DNA of 64,000 bases, from the NCBI RefSeq assembly GCF_027594785.1, contig NZ_CP075584.1:3534001-3598000 (forward strand). Reading direction: 5' to 3'. Each line of letters begins with the position of its first letter. The first letter of the stretch is position 1. The position numbers and the translations under genes are program-made. The notes beneath the pieces were generated by a model. The model saw only the letters and a program-made list of their open reading frames with translations. It searched no databases and was not told the origin of the DNA. Below, piece by piece: positions 15,829 to 25,113 of the stretch. Source of the stretch: Cryobacterium breve (lineage in GTDB: Bacteria > Actinomycetota > Actinomycetes > Actinomycetales > Microbacteriaceae).

Positions 15829-16745
15829 GCCCGATGAAGACCCCGCCGACCGCCGCAGAGACCCGGGCGGCGCTCGCCAGGCAGGCCGCCTTCGCCGCAG
15901 CGGATGCCGCAGCGCTCGACGGCCTGTTGTCCGTGCGCCCGGCCGAGGCAGGGCCCCGCCCCGAGCCGATCTGGGACGAGGCGACCGTCGTCAATCACGA
16001 GGTCGTGCGCGAACGCTACCGCCGGCTCACTCTGTCCTGCGGCACGATCGCGGCGACGGCGCTCGCCGGGCAGTTCCTGATGATCACAGTCCCACCGCAC
16101 GGCGGAGAGCGGATCCTGCTTCCGCGTCCGATGGCGATCCACCGCCGGAACCCGGAGCGAGGCACGATCGAGGTCATCTACGGCGTCGCCGGCCGCGGCA
16201 CGACCGCGCTCGCCGCCGTCAAACCGGGACAGCGGCTCCTCGTGACCGGGCCGCTCGGCCGCGGCTTCGAATTCCCGTCCGGAACCCGGCGGGCCCTGAT
16301 GATCGGCCGTGGTGTCGGCGTGTGCGCCGTGATGGGTTCGGTCGAGGATGCGGCGACCCGCGGCATCCATGCGACCCTCGTCGCGAGCGGACGCACCAGG
16401 GGGAGCCTCATCGGCTCCGCCGAATGCGCCGAACTCGGTGCGCGCTTCATCCCGGTCACCGACGAGGAGGGCACCGCCGACCTTCCTACACTCGGCGCTC
16501 TGCTGCGCCGTGAATTCGCCGCCGGTCCGCCCGACGTCGTCTTCGTCTGCGGCGCCGGCGTGCTCACCCGGCTCGCCGCCGAACTCGGCGCCGAGTGGGA
16601 CGTGCCCGTGCAGGCGTCCCTCGAGGCGCACATGGCCTGCGGGCTCGGCTACTGCCACGGATGCGCGGCGCCGGTCCGCACGGACCCCGCCGTCGAGGGT
16701 CCCCTCGTCTGCGTCGACGGCCCCGTCTTCGACGCCGCCGTCTAG
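15825..16745 (+). CDS. pyrK: Dihydroorotate dehydrogenase electron transfer subunit
   Basis: 306 residues. After an N-terminal extension of about 55 alanine-rich residues comes a ferredoxin-reductase-type fold: FLMITVPPHGGERILLPRPMAI (FAD site) and GRGVGVCAVMGSV (NAD site), then the 2Fe-2S motif MACGLGYCHGCAAPV with a distal cysteine in PLVCVDGPVF. PyrK passes electrons from PyrD to NAD. ATG overlaps the pyrD stop. Because pyrD is interrupted, the frame of this gene reads back into pyrD and gives a false 630-codon fusion; the ATG at 15825 is the real start. Confidence 0.9.
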   Translation: MSPMKTPPTAAETRAALARQAAFAAADAAALDGLLSVRPAEAGPRPEPIWDEATVVNHEVVRERYRRLTLSCGTIAATALAGQFLMITVPPHGGERILLPRPMAIHRRNPERGTIEVIYGVAGRGTTALAAVKPGQRLLVTGPLGRGFEFPSGTRRALMIGRGVGVCAVMGSVEDAATRGIHATLVASGRTRGSLIGSAECAELGARFIPVTDEEGTADLPTLGALLRREFAAGPPDVVFVCGAGVLTRLAAELGAEWDVPVQASLEAHMACGLGYCHGCAAPVRTDPAVEGPLVCVDGPVFDAAV

Positions 16746-16771
16746 AACGTTTCCGATGCTCCCGCGGAGCG

Positions 16772-16850
16772 CGTCACCGGCGTTGAGTTGCGGAGAAGAC
16801 ACCCTCCCGTCGCCCGTGACGGTGTTTTCTCCGCAACTCAACCGGTGACG
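16772..16850. repeat. Long palindromic element, family A copy 1, between convergent genes
   Basis: Outer arms CGTCACCGG/CCGGTGACG (9 bp) and inner arms TTGAGTTGCGGAGAA followed by a nearly perfect six more bases pair across a loop of 17 bases starting CTCCCG. The inner arms recur at 36609-36665. It lies between the ends of pyrK and the GH6 gene and may act as a bidirectional terminator. Confidence 0.8.
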
Positions 16851-16861
16851 TGCCCGGGCCG

Positions 16862-17986
16862 TCAGCGGTTGCGGGCCAGATCGAGGGCGTAGCTCTCGAA
16901 CCAGGTGCCGGCGGCCGGGCCCCCGTTGCAGGTGCCGTCGCTCAATCCCGGATGCTTGACCCAGAGCAGGGCGTCGAGCTTCACCGCACCGGTATCCGCG
17001 GTCGGATTGGCCCCGAGACCCGCGCCGGGCGGGTTGCACCAGGTGCCGAGCCAGCCCTTACCGTTGCGGGAGACGTCGATCACGAAGTGCTTCCAGCCGA
17101 CCCGCGACGAGACCTTGCCCGCGTAGTCCTGTTCCGCCTGCACCGGGTAGAAGTTGGAGACGTTCGTGAAGAAGCCGTCTGCGGCGGCGATGCCGGCCTG
17201 GGTCAGCCAGCTTGCCTGTGCGGTCGGGGTGAGCCAGTTCGAGTTGCCCCCGTCGAGGTAGGTGCGGTTGCCCGCCGCGTGCAGGATATCGATGGCGCCG
17301 CGGATGAGCGGCAGGCGCTTCGCCGCCTCGCCCGCGCAATTCGGGCTCGCGAGCATCGACAGGGAGTCCGGTTCGACGAGGATGACGGCGCGCGTGCCGC
17401 CGAGGGCGGCGACGATGGTGCGGTTCCAGGCGAGGTAGGTGTCGTAGCCGTGACCGCCGGCCGAGTACCCGCCGCAGTCCCGGTTCGGGATCGCGTATGT
17501 CACGAGAACGAGGGTCGTGCCCTGCTGCCGTGCCGCCGCCGCGTGCCGCTTGACGAGCGTCGTCAGGAGCGCGTCCGAATACCAGTCGCCGAGCCAGATC
17601 GCCGTCGGCTGGGAGGCGATCTGCTGCACGAGGCCTGCCGAGGCCGTGTCGCCCGCGGCACGGAGCCGCGCAACGGCGGCATCCGCCGGGGTGTCCGGCT
17701 CCCGGTAGAAACCGCCGGGAAAGTACACGTTCGACGTCGCCGCAGCGGTCGCGTCGCCAGGGGCATCCGGATCGGTGTCGGGATCGGCGGCGCCCGGCTC
17801 CGCGGCCGGAGCCGCGCCCGGATCCGAAGCGGCCGGCGACGGGCTCTGGCCCGACCCGCTCTCGGTACCGGCAGAGTCCGGGCGCTGGGGGAGGGCGACC
17901 AGCGCGACGACGAGCACGAGGACAAGGCCGAGGACTCCGAGCAGGACCGGGAGCAGGGTGCGAACGAGGCGCGAGCGGAAGTTCAT
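16862..17986 (-). CDS. Secreted or membrane-anchored GH6 endoglucanase/cellobiohydrolase
   Basis: 374 residues: an N-terminal hydrophobic segment (LLPVLLGVLGLVLVLVVALVAL), an Ala/Pro/Asp-rich linker of about 50 residues, then a GH6 domain. Catalytic landmarks are YAIPNRDCGGYSAGG (acid Asp region), AVILVEPDSLSML and VIDVSRNGKG, with KHPGLSDGTCNGGP near the end. GH6 enzymes invert beta-1,4-glucan linkages. No carbohydrate-binding module is present. GGAG lies eight bases before the ATG. The gene stands alone, divergent from pnp. Confidence 0.88.
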   Translation of the reverse strand: MNFRSRLVRTLLPVLLGVLGLVLVLVVALVALPQRPDSAGTESGSGQSPSPAASDPGAAPAAEPGAADPDTDPDAPGDATAAATSNVYFPGGFYREPDTPADAAVARLRAAGDTASAGLVQQIASQPTAIWLGDWYSDALLTTLVKRHAAAARQQGTTLVLVTYAIPNRDCGGYSAGGHGYDTYLAWNRTIVAALGGTRAVILVEPDSLSMLASPNCAGEAAKRLPLIRGAIDILHAAGNRTYLDGGNSNWLTPTAQASWLTQAGIAAADGFFTNVSNFYPVQAEQDYAGKVSSRVGWKHFVIDVSRNGKGWLGTWCNPPGAGLGANPTADTGAVKLDALLWVKHPGLSDGTCNGGPAAGTWFESYALDLARNR

Positions 17987-18324
17987 CGAGGGGACTCCGA
18001 TGGCGATGACGAGGGGCGGCGCGCGGGCAGTGGCGACGAAGGGCGACGAGCGGGCGTGCAGCGGAGATCGGGGTGGGTCCAGTCAAACCCGGCCGACGGT
18101 ATCCGGTCAAGCAAACCAGAGATCTTCTCTGCTTCACTTCCGGCCGGGGGCGTGCACTGCGGGCATTTTCCCGCGCGTTTCCTCCCGCCTGCCGCGGGAG
18201 ACCGCTCTGTTAGACTTGGCGAGGCCAATCTATGGATTGTCCGCACGCCTTGCGCGCCATACGGGTGCGCAAGTCTTCATCGCCGGAATGGCGAGAAGCA
18301 AACACAAAAGGAGAGAACCCCCAT
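17987..18324. promoter_or_regulatory. Divergent intergenic region GH6/pnp with structured pnp leader
   Basis: 338 bases without a gene. AGAGATCTTCTCT at 18118-18130 is a short palindrome on the GH6 side. A TAGACT -10-like box at 18212-18217 precedes pnp. The pnp leader holds two hairpins: CTTGCGC/GCGCAAG (18249-18273) and TCGCC/GGCGA (18280-18294), then AAAGGAG at 18307. In Escherichia coli a pnp leader hairpin is the site of autoregulation by RNase III and PNPase; a similar role here is inference. Confidence 0.5.
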
Positions 18325-20608
18325 ATGGAGGGTCCAGAAATCACGTTCGCCGAAACCGTTATTGACAACGGCAAGTACGGCACTCGCACGATCCGCTTCG
18401 AGACCGGCCGTCTCGCCCAGCAGGCGCAGGGTTCTGCCGCCGCGTACATCGACGAAGAGACGATGTTGCTGTCCGCCACGAGCGCGAGCAAGCAGCCCAA
18501 GGAAAACTTCGACTTCTTCCCGCTGACCATCGATGTCGAGGAGCGTATGTACGCTGCCGGCCGCATCCCGGGCAGCTTCTTCCGTCGCGAAGGTCGCCCG
18601 TCGACCGAGGCGATCCTCACCTGCCGCCTGATCGACCGGCCGCTGCGCCCGTCGTTCGTCGACGGACTCCGCAACGAGATCCAGGTCGTCGTCACCGTCC
18701 TCGCCATCGCGCCGGACGAGTACTACGACGTGCTCGCGATCAACGCCGCGTCGATGTCGACCCAGATCGCCGGCCTGCCGTTCTCCGGCCCGATCGGTGG
18801 CGTCCGCGTCGCCCTCATCCCCGACCAGAACGGCTCCGGCCAGTGGGTCGCGTTCCCGAAGCACTCGCAGGTTGAAGAGGCCGTGTTCAGCATGGTCGTC
18901 GCCGGCCGCGTTGTGACGGATGCCGATGGCAGCGAAGACGTCGCGATCATGATGATCGAGGCCGAAGCCACCGACAACGCCTGGACCTTGATCCAGGGCG
19001 GCGCCATCAAGCCGAACGAAGAGGTCATCGCCGAGGGCATCGAAGCCTCGAAGCCCTTCATCAAGCAGCTCATCGAAGCGCAGCAGAAGGTCGCAGCCGC
19101 GGCCGCGAAGCCGACCGGCAACTACCCGGTGTTCCCGCCGTACGTGCCGGCCACCTACGACGCCGTTGCCGCGCTCGCCTATGACGAGTCTCAAGAACGT
19201 CTACCAGATCGCCGACAAGGTCGAACGCCAGAACGCAGACGACGCCCTCAAGGCGAGCGTCAAGACCGCGATCGCAGCGAAGATCGAAGCCGGCGAGCTC
19301 GACGCGAGCGCCGCCAACCAGGTTTCCGCCGCGTACAAGTCGGTCACCAAGCTCGTCGTGCGCTCCCGCGTGCTCAACGAGGGCGTGCGCATCGACGGCC
19401 GTGGGCTCGCGGACATCCGCCCGCTCGACGCCGAGGTCGCGATCATCCCCCGCGTGCACGGTTCGGCGATCTTCCAGCGCGGCGAGACCCAGATCCTGGG
19501 CGTGACCACGCTGAACATGCTCAAGCTCGAGCAGACGATCGACTCCCTGAGCCCGGTCACCAAGAAGCGCTACATGCACAACTACAACTTCCCGCCGTAC
19601 TCCACCGGTGAAACCGGCCGGGTCGGCACGCCGAAGCGTCGCGAGATCGGCCACGGAGCGCTCGCAGAGCGTGCCCTGGTCCCCGTACTGCCGTCGCGCG
19701 AGGAGTTCCCGTACGCCATCCGTCAGGTCTCCGAGGCGCTCAGCTCCAACGGCTCGACCTCGATGGGTTCCGTGTGTGCATCGACCCTGTCCCTGCTCAA
19801 CGCCGGTGTGCCGCTGCGCGCCCCGGTCGCGGGCATCGCGATGGGCCTCATCTCCGACACCGTTGACGGCAAGACCCGCTACGCGGCCCTGACCGACATC
19901 CTCGGCGCCGAAGACGCCCTCGGCGACATGGACTTCAAGGTCGCAGGCACGAGCGAGTTCGTCACCGCGATCCAGCTCGACACCAAGCTCGACGGCATCC
20001 CCGCCTCGGTGCTCGCCGGAGCGCTCACGCAGGCCAAGGATGCTCGTACGACCATCCTCGCCGTGCTGAACGCCGCCATCGACAAGCCCGACGAGATGGC
20101 ACCGACCGCGCCCCGCGTGATCAGCGTCCAGATCCCCGTCGACAAGATCGGCGAGCTGATCGGCCCGAAGGGCAAGACGATCAACGCGATCCAGGATGAG
20201 ACCGGCGCGGACATCTCGATCGAGGAAGACGGCACCGTGTACATCGGCGCCGTCGACGGCCCCTCGGCCGAGGCGGCCCGTGCCCAGGTCAACGCGATCG
20301 CGAACCCCTCCAACCCGGAGGTCGGCGAGCAGTTCCTCGGCACCGTCGTGAAGATCGCCGCGTTCGGCGCCTTCGTCTCGCTCCTCCCCGGCAAGGACGG
20401 CCTGCTGCACATCAGCGAGGTCCGCAAGCTCGCCGGTGGCAAGCGCGTCGAGAACGTCGAAGACGTGCTCGGAGTCGGCCAGAAGGTCCTCGTCGAGATC
20501 ACCAAGATCGACGACCGTGGCAAGCTGTCGCTCGCCCCGGTCCTCGAAGACGAGTCGGCATCCGCCGAATCCGTCGTCGAGGTCGCATCGGTGTCCACCG
20601 AGGCGTAG
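18325..20608 (+). CDS. pnp: Polyribonucleotide nucleotidyltransferase (one-base frame break)
   Basis: About 760 residues. Two RNase PH domains ([22 protein letters not shown]; then [32 protein letters not shown] with the catalytic region [14 protein letters not shown]), followed by KH ([19 protein letters not shown]) and S1 ([33 protein letters not shown]). It degrades RNA 3' to 5' with phosphate. The frame breaks at AGTCT 19187-19191, where AGCT restores [21 protein letters not shown] precedes the ATG at 18325. It is an otherwise perfect essential-type gene, so the break is read as an error. Confidence 0.95.
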
Positions 20609-20656
20609 TCTTAGAGTTCTGCCGACAACCTCTCGCCAGGTTCGTCGGTTAGACGG

Positions 20657-20690
20657 AAGGCCCGTTCTGCTTCGGCAGGGCGGGCCTTTT
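20657..20690 (+). terminator. Rho-independent terminator of pnp
   Basis: A 14-bp stem AAGGCCCGTTCTGC/GCAGGGCGGGCCTT with two G-U pairs closes a TTCG loop and ends in TTTT. Confidence 0.9.
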
Positions 20691-20710
20691 CCGTGCCCGG
20701 CTCCACCTAT

Positions 20711-20740
20711 TTGAGAACATTATCAATCGGCGATATAATC
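20711..20740 (+). promoter_or_regulatory. Promoter and candidate operator of the ArsR gene
   Basis: TTGAGA (20711-20716) and TATAAT (20734-20739) are 17 bases apart. ATTATC and GATATAAT inside this stretch form an imperfect AT-rich inverted repeat like ArsR/SmtB operators, so the regulator could block its own promoter. Confidence 0.65.
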
Positions 20741-20745
20741 AAACG

Positions 20746-21087
20746 GTGCCGATGACCGGATTGCCCATGGCCCAACTCAAGGCCGACTTGTTCAAGTCGC
20801 TGGGGCATCCGCTGCGCGTGCAAGTGCTCGAACAGCTCGTCGGCGGCGAACGCTCGGTCGGTAGCCTCGCCGAGGTGCTCGGCTCAGAGCTCTCCAACCT
20901 CTCCCAGCAACTCGGGGTGCTCCGCAGGGCCGGGGTGGTCGTCACCCGCCGTGAGGGCAACACCATCTTCTACGCGGTCCGTGACGCCGGCGTCGCCGAA
21001 CTGCTCACCGTCGCGAAGCGGATGCTGGTCGCGACTCTCGAAGACTCCCACGCGCTCCTGCGCACGATCGAGCAGGACGGCCAATAG
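20746..21087 (+). CDS. ArsR/SmtB-family transcriptional regulator
   Basis: 113 residues: LKADLFKSLGHPLRVQVLEQLVGGERSVGSLAEVLGSELSNLSQQLGVLRRAGVVVTRREGNTIFYAV is the full ArsR winged helix. The first start, GTG 20746, falls at the predicted +1, so a leaderless message is likely; ATGs at 20752 and 20767 are alternatives. The usual ELCVCDL metal-binding box of ArsR is replaced by SEL in helix 3, so no metal site is visible and the signal may be something else. There is no target gene beside it; the Ehr-type operon is convergent. Confidence 0.8.
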   Translation: MPMTGLPMAQLKADLFKSLGHPLRVQVLEQLVGGERSVGSLAEVLGSELSNLSQQLGVLRRAGVVVTRREGNTIFYAVRDAGVAELLTVAKRMLVATLEDSHALLRTIEQDGQ

Positions 21088-21143
21088 CGGCATCCGCCCG
21101 CCCGACACCTCGCGCGCTCCCGTTGGCCGTTGACTGCTGACCG

Positions 21144-21200
21144 TGAGGTGTCGCATATCGACGTTCCTGGCACTCACGAACGTCGATATGCGACACCTCA
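21144..21200. repeat. Perfect long inverted repeat between convergent genes
   Basis: Arms 21144-21166 and 21178-21200 pair perfectly over 23 bases (TGAGGTGTCGCATATCGACG and three more) with an 11-base loop. It separates the ArsR gene from the end of the hydrogenase-related operon. Confidence 0.85.
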
Positions 21201-21230
21201 GCGGGTCCGGGGGCGCGTCGCGGGCGGGGC

Positions 21231-22736
21231 TCAGAGGTCGTTGCCCGCGTAGGACTGGTTGAAGCTCTTGTTGACGAGCGGGAAATCGGGCACGATCGTC
21301 TCCGCGAGCGCGACGGGCAGCGCCGGCCAGTTGAAGAACGAGGGATCGACGATCTTGACCCGGCTGACCACGCCGCCGGCGCCGAGCTCGACCCGGTGGC
21401 AGATGGTTCCGCGCCAGCCTTCGACGAAGGCCAGCCCGGTCCCCGGTCCGAGCGGGTCGACCGCGGTGCCGCTGCCGAGGTGGTCGCCGAGGCGGGCCAC
21501 GAGGTCGATGGCCACGGCGATCGAGACCGCGAATTCGCCCGCGCGCACCCGGTAGCGGGCGAGCACATCCCCGCCGGTCTCGGTGACGACGTGGAACGCC
21601 GGGCCGAGATCGACGAACGGGTGATCCCTGCGGGAGTCCGCGTCGATCCCGGAGGCCCGTGCGACGTACCCGAGGGTGCCGATGGCGCGCGCCTGGGCGC
21701 CACCGAGCGGAGCCGTACCCGTGAACCGGTCCCGCACGATCGCGTGGCCGAGGGTGATCGCGATGATCTCCTGCATGTCCGCGGCCACACCTCGGAGAAC
21801 CTCGGGATCCGGCAGGCCGAGCACCCGGGTGCCGCCGATCCGCACGCCGCCGCGCAGGAAACGCTGGCCGGTGACGGTCTTGTTCAGGCGCAGCAGGGTC
21901 TCGCGCAGCCGCTGGGTGTGCGAGTGCACGATCCCGAAGCCGACGTCGTTCGCGAGGGAGCCGAGGTCGGAGACGTGGTTGTAGATCCGCTCGAGTTCGA
22001 GCAGGAGGGCGCGGAGCAGCCGGTCGGTCTCGCGGACCTCGATGCCCGCAGCGGCCTCGACGGCCATGCAGTATGCGAGGGAGTGCCCGACCACGGTGTC
22101 CCCGGTGACCTGCTCGGCGAGCTCGAGGCCATCGGCCGGCCGCCGCCCCTCGAAGAGCCGCTCGACGCCGCGGTGCATGTACCACTGGCGGGCCTCCATG
22201 CGCACGATCGTCTCGCCGACGACGGAGAAGCGGAAGTGCCCGGGATCGATGATCCCGGCGTGAATCGGCCCGACGGCGATCTCGTAGACACCCGGTCCCT
22301 CGACCTCGACGAAGGGGAAGGACTCGACGTCCGGCTCGAACCGGGGCGTCACCCGGGCGCCGAGGCGCATCGGGTACCAGCCACGCGGCCAATGCCCGTG
22401 CCGCACGAGCCGATACGGCTGCGGGTGGTCGGCCGGGCGTACGCCGTACAGGTCGCGCATCCCGCGCTCGAAGTTGCCTGCCGGATAGGACAGGTCGGCG
22501 ATGCTCGGCACCCAGGCGTCGTCATACGGAACCGGAACGACGAGATCGACCTGCCGGCGGGGGAAGACGCCCGCGAACGAGTAGACGACGCGCAGGGCGT
22601 CGCCGTCGTCGTGGCAGGCGATCATCGCGAGCCGGTTGCCGCTGTCCAGCAGGGCGGATGCCTCCTGCCGCAGCCGGTCGCGGACGAGCACGATGACCTC
22701 GGGGCGGCTTGGGGTGGCGGGGGTGGGGTTCGTCAT
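21231..22736 (-). CDS. Hydrogenase-4/NuoCD-like large subunit lacking Ni-binding cysteines
   Basis: 501 residues, a fusion of a 30-kDa (NuoC-like, residues about 1-150, with RGMRDLYGVRPADHPQPYRLV) and a 49-kDa (NuoD/HycE-like) part. In [NiFe] enzymes the first CxxC follows the R-G-x-E region; here it reads ELAEQVTGDTVVGHSLAY, without cysteines. The C-terminal CxxC is replaced in NKSFNQSYAGNDL. So this subunit cannot hold a NiFe centre and belongs to the energy-converting hydrogenase-related (Ehr) type. It should form the peripheral arm with the NuoB-like subunit. Last gene of the operon; ATG overlaps the previous stop (ATGA-type). Confidence 0.85.
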   Translation of the reverse strand: MTNPTPATPSRPEVIVLVRDRLRQEASALLDSGNRLAMIACHDDGDALRVVYSFAGVFPRRQVDLVVPVPYDDAWVPSIADLSYPAGNFERGMRDLYGVRPADHPQPYRLVRHGHWPRGWYPMRLGARVTPRFEPDVESFPFVEVEGPGVYEIAVGPIHAGIIDPGHFRFSVVGETIVRMEARQWYMHRGVERLFEGRRPADGLELAEQVTGDTVVGHSLAYCMAVEAAAGIEVRETDRLLRALLLELERIYNHVSDLGSLANDVGFGIVHSHTQRLRETLLRLNKTVTGQRFLRGGVRIGGTRVLGLPDPEVLRGVAADMQEIIAITLGHAIVRDRFTGTAPLGGAQARAIGTLGYVARASGIDADSRRDHPFVDLGPAFHVVTETGGDVLARYRVRAGEFAVSIAVAIDLVARLGDHLGSGTAVDPLGPGTGLAFVEGWRGTICHRVELGAGGVVSRVKIVDPSFFNWPALPVALAETIVPDFPLVNKSFNQSYAGNDL

Positions 22737-24449
22737 CAGTGGGCTCCTCCCAGCACGGCGGCGGCGCTGGCGAGCAGGATGCCGACCGGGTTCGCGACGA
22801 AGGCGACGACGGCGCAGGTCGCAAGAGCGAGCACGAGGGGCAGCAGCGGCCCGTGGGTCGACCGGTCCGGTGCGATCACGACGTCGACGACGTCCACGGC
22901 GACGGTGTCGGGGAACGGGGAGGTCACGCGGATGTTGGAGGTCATGGGGAAGGGTTCGGGGGCGCCTGCGCCGGTGGTGCCGTCGATATCGGCTTCTACC
23001 TCGCGCCGCGACAGGATCGTGGCCGCACGGTCCGCCTCCGATTCGTCGCCCGGCGCGGTCGGGTGTGCCGTTGTCGCTCCCGGCGCGTGGTCCGGCAGGG
23101 TCGGCGGGGTGTGGTCCAGGGAATCGTGCGGTGAACCGATCGTGAGCGCGACGGTGAGCCGGGTGAGGCTCGCGAAGATCACGAGGAGGAGGACGAGGGC
23201 GATACCGACGACGATGCCCATGCCTGCGGACCAGCCGGCGAGGATGATGCCGACCTCCGAGAAGAAGATGCTGAACGGGGGAAAGCCGAGGAGGGCCGCC
23301 ATCGCGACGAGCCACGGGATCGCAAGGCCGGGGCGGCGCACGAGCAGCGCCCGGACGTTCGCGATCTTCGGCGTGCCCTCGACCTCGAGGATCCGGCCGG
23401 AGACGACGAAGAGGGTCGCCTTCACGAGGCCGTGGCCGAGCATGTAGAGCAGCACCGCCGGAAGGGCGGCGGCGCCGATTGCGGCGCCGATCGCCATCAG
23501 GCCCATGTGCTCGATGCTCGAGTATGCGAGCATCCGCTTGAAATCGCGCTGGCGGATCAGTAGGGCGGCTGCGACGAACAGGGAGAGCAGGCCGGCCACG
23601 CTGAGCATCGCCCGGAGGAAGTCCGGGCCGATCACGGCGTCTGTGATGGTCTGCACCCGCAGGATCGCGTAGAGCGCCACCGCGAGCAGCACACCGCTCA
23701 TCAGGCCGGACACCGGTGCGGGGGCCTGGCTGTGGGCGTCCGGCAGCCAGCTGTGCATCGGTGCGAGACCGGCCTTGGTGGCGAAGCCGAGCACCGCGAG
23801 GGCGCCGCCCGCGCGGACGAGGGCGGGGTCGAGCGGCAGGCCAGGCTGGCTGAGCACGAGCCAGGACAGCGTAGCCTCTCCGGTGGCCCGGGAGGCTGCG
23901 TAGATGAGGAGGATGCCGAGCAGGGCGATCGCGACGCCGACGGAACCCAGGATCACGTACTTCCCAGGAGGCCTCGAGCGACTTGCCGGTGCGGTGCGCG
24001 CCGACGAGGAACGCGGTCGTGATCGTCGTCGCCTCGATCGAAGCCCACATCAGGCCGATGTTGTCTGCGACGACGGCGAGCGACATGGCGGCGAGGAACA
24101 CCGAGATCAGGCCGTCGTATGACCCCGCCCAGCGTGCGGGAGTCTGCGAGTGGCCACCGCCGCCGAGTCCGCCCCAGGTCGCGACGAGGCCGATGGCGCC
24201 GACGACCGTGAGGAGGTAGGCCGAGAGGGCGTCGGCGCGGAGCACGCCGCCGAGCGTCGGCACCTGGTCGTGCAGCACGGCGACGTCGAGGAGGATTCCG
24301 GAGCCGAGCACGGCCAGGCTCGAGGCGATCGGGCCGAGCCGACGCAGCGGCGCGGACGGAACCGTGAGGCTCAGGAGCGCGAACAGCACCGGGAAGGCGA
24401 GCGGGGTCCAGAGGGCGAAGGACAGGGACGATGCGAGGGACGGGGCCAT
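22736..24449 (-). CDS. HyfF/NuoN-like antiporter-type membrane subunit (one-base frame break)
   Basis: About 570 residues, 13 or so helices. GFATKAGLAPMHSWLPDAHSQAPAPVSGLMSGVLL and RMLAYSSIEHMGLM are the proton-channel motifs of MrpD/NuoLMN subunits, with lysine and histidine residues in the channel helices. The frame breaks at the CCC run 23963-23965 (one base too many); without it the helix reads GKSLEASWKYVILGSVG, the HyfF consensus. A polar insert of about 90 residues rich in Asp, Pro and Thr precedes the last helix. Neighbours overlap by a few bases. It likely translocates protons or sodium. Confidence 0.85.
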
Positions 24450-25105
24450 CAGTCGTGCAACTTTCTCAGCTGGTCGATGTCCGTATTGCCGAACTTGTTG
24501 TGCATCCGCCCCGCAAAGACGTAGAGGATCATCACGACGAGGAGCACGTCGAGGGAGATGCCGAGCTCGAGCACGAGCGGGACGCCCCCGCTGGTCAGGA
24601 AGGCGACGGTCGCGATGCCGTTGTCGAGCACGAGGAAGCCGATCAGCTGCGAGCGCGCCTGGCGGCGCGTGACGAGGAGCAGGAAGCCGATCAGCACCAT
24701 GGCGAGCCCGATCGGGGCGGCGTGCGCGGAGATGCTGGTGTCCCGGGCGAGCACCCGGCTCGAGACGACGTAGGCGAGGATCGTGAGCAGGGCCACGGTC
24801 AGGAGCGAAGCCGTGGGGTTGAGGCGCGGGGCCTCATCCGTTCGGGTCGTCGCCTTCGACTCGTGGGCGAGCACCCACGGCAGGCCGAGGCCCTTGACGA
24901 GCAGCACGAGCACGGCCACGAGGATGACCTCGAGCTCGCCCTTCTGCACGCCGATCACGGCGACGAGCGCGGCGAGGGCGAGGCCCTGCACGGCGAGCAG
25001 GCGGATCGAGGCGAGCATCGAGTGCCGCCAGACCATCAGCGCGCTCGTGAGCAGCAGCGTGCCGGTGCAGAGTCCGATGAGTTGCGGGTAGGTGGTTTCG
25101 AACAC
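24449..25105 (-). CDS. HyfE/NuoK-like membrane subunit
   Basis: 218 residues with about seven helices. VLLVKGLGLPWVLAHESKA and the C-terminal stretch SQLIGFLVLDNGIATVAFLTSGGVPLVLELGISLDVLLVVMI match HyfE of hydrogenase-4, whose second half resembles NuoK, including the buried glutamate in LELG. The GTG start is five bases from TAGGAG, which overlaps the stop of the NuoH-like gene; the TGA overlaps the next ATG (TGATG). It fills the part of the membrane arm between the NuoH-like and antiporter subunits. Confidence 0.8.
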   Translation of the reverse strand: MFETTYPQLIGLCTGTLLLTSALMVWRHSMLASIRLLAVQGLALAALVAVIGVQKGELEVILVAVLVLLVKGLGLPWVLAHESKATTRTDEAPRLNPTASLLTVALLTILAYVVSSRVLARDTSISAHAAPIGLAMVLIGFLLLVTRRQARSQLIGFLVLDNGIATVAFLTSGGVPLVLELGISLDVLLVVMILYVFAGRMHNKFGNTDIDQLRKLHD

Positions 25106-25113
25106 GGATGCTC

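Noticed and set aside
14853..16745. PyrD-PyrK fusion of 630 codons
   Set aside because: The middle of the chain is frame-shifted nonsense; the pyrD frame continues in the alternative frame and pyrK has its own overlapping ATG.
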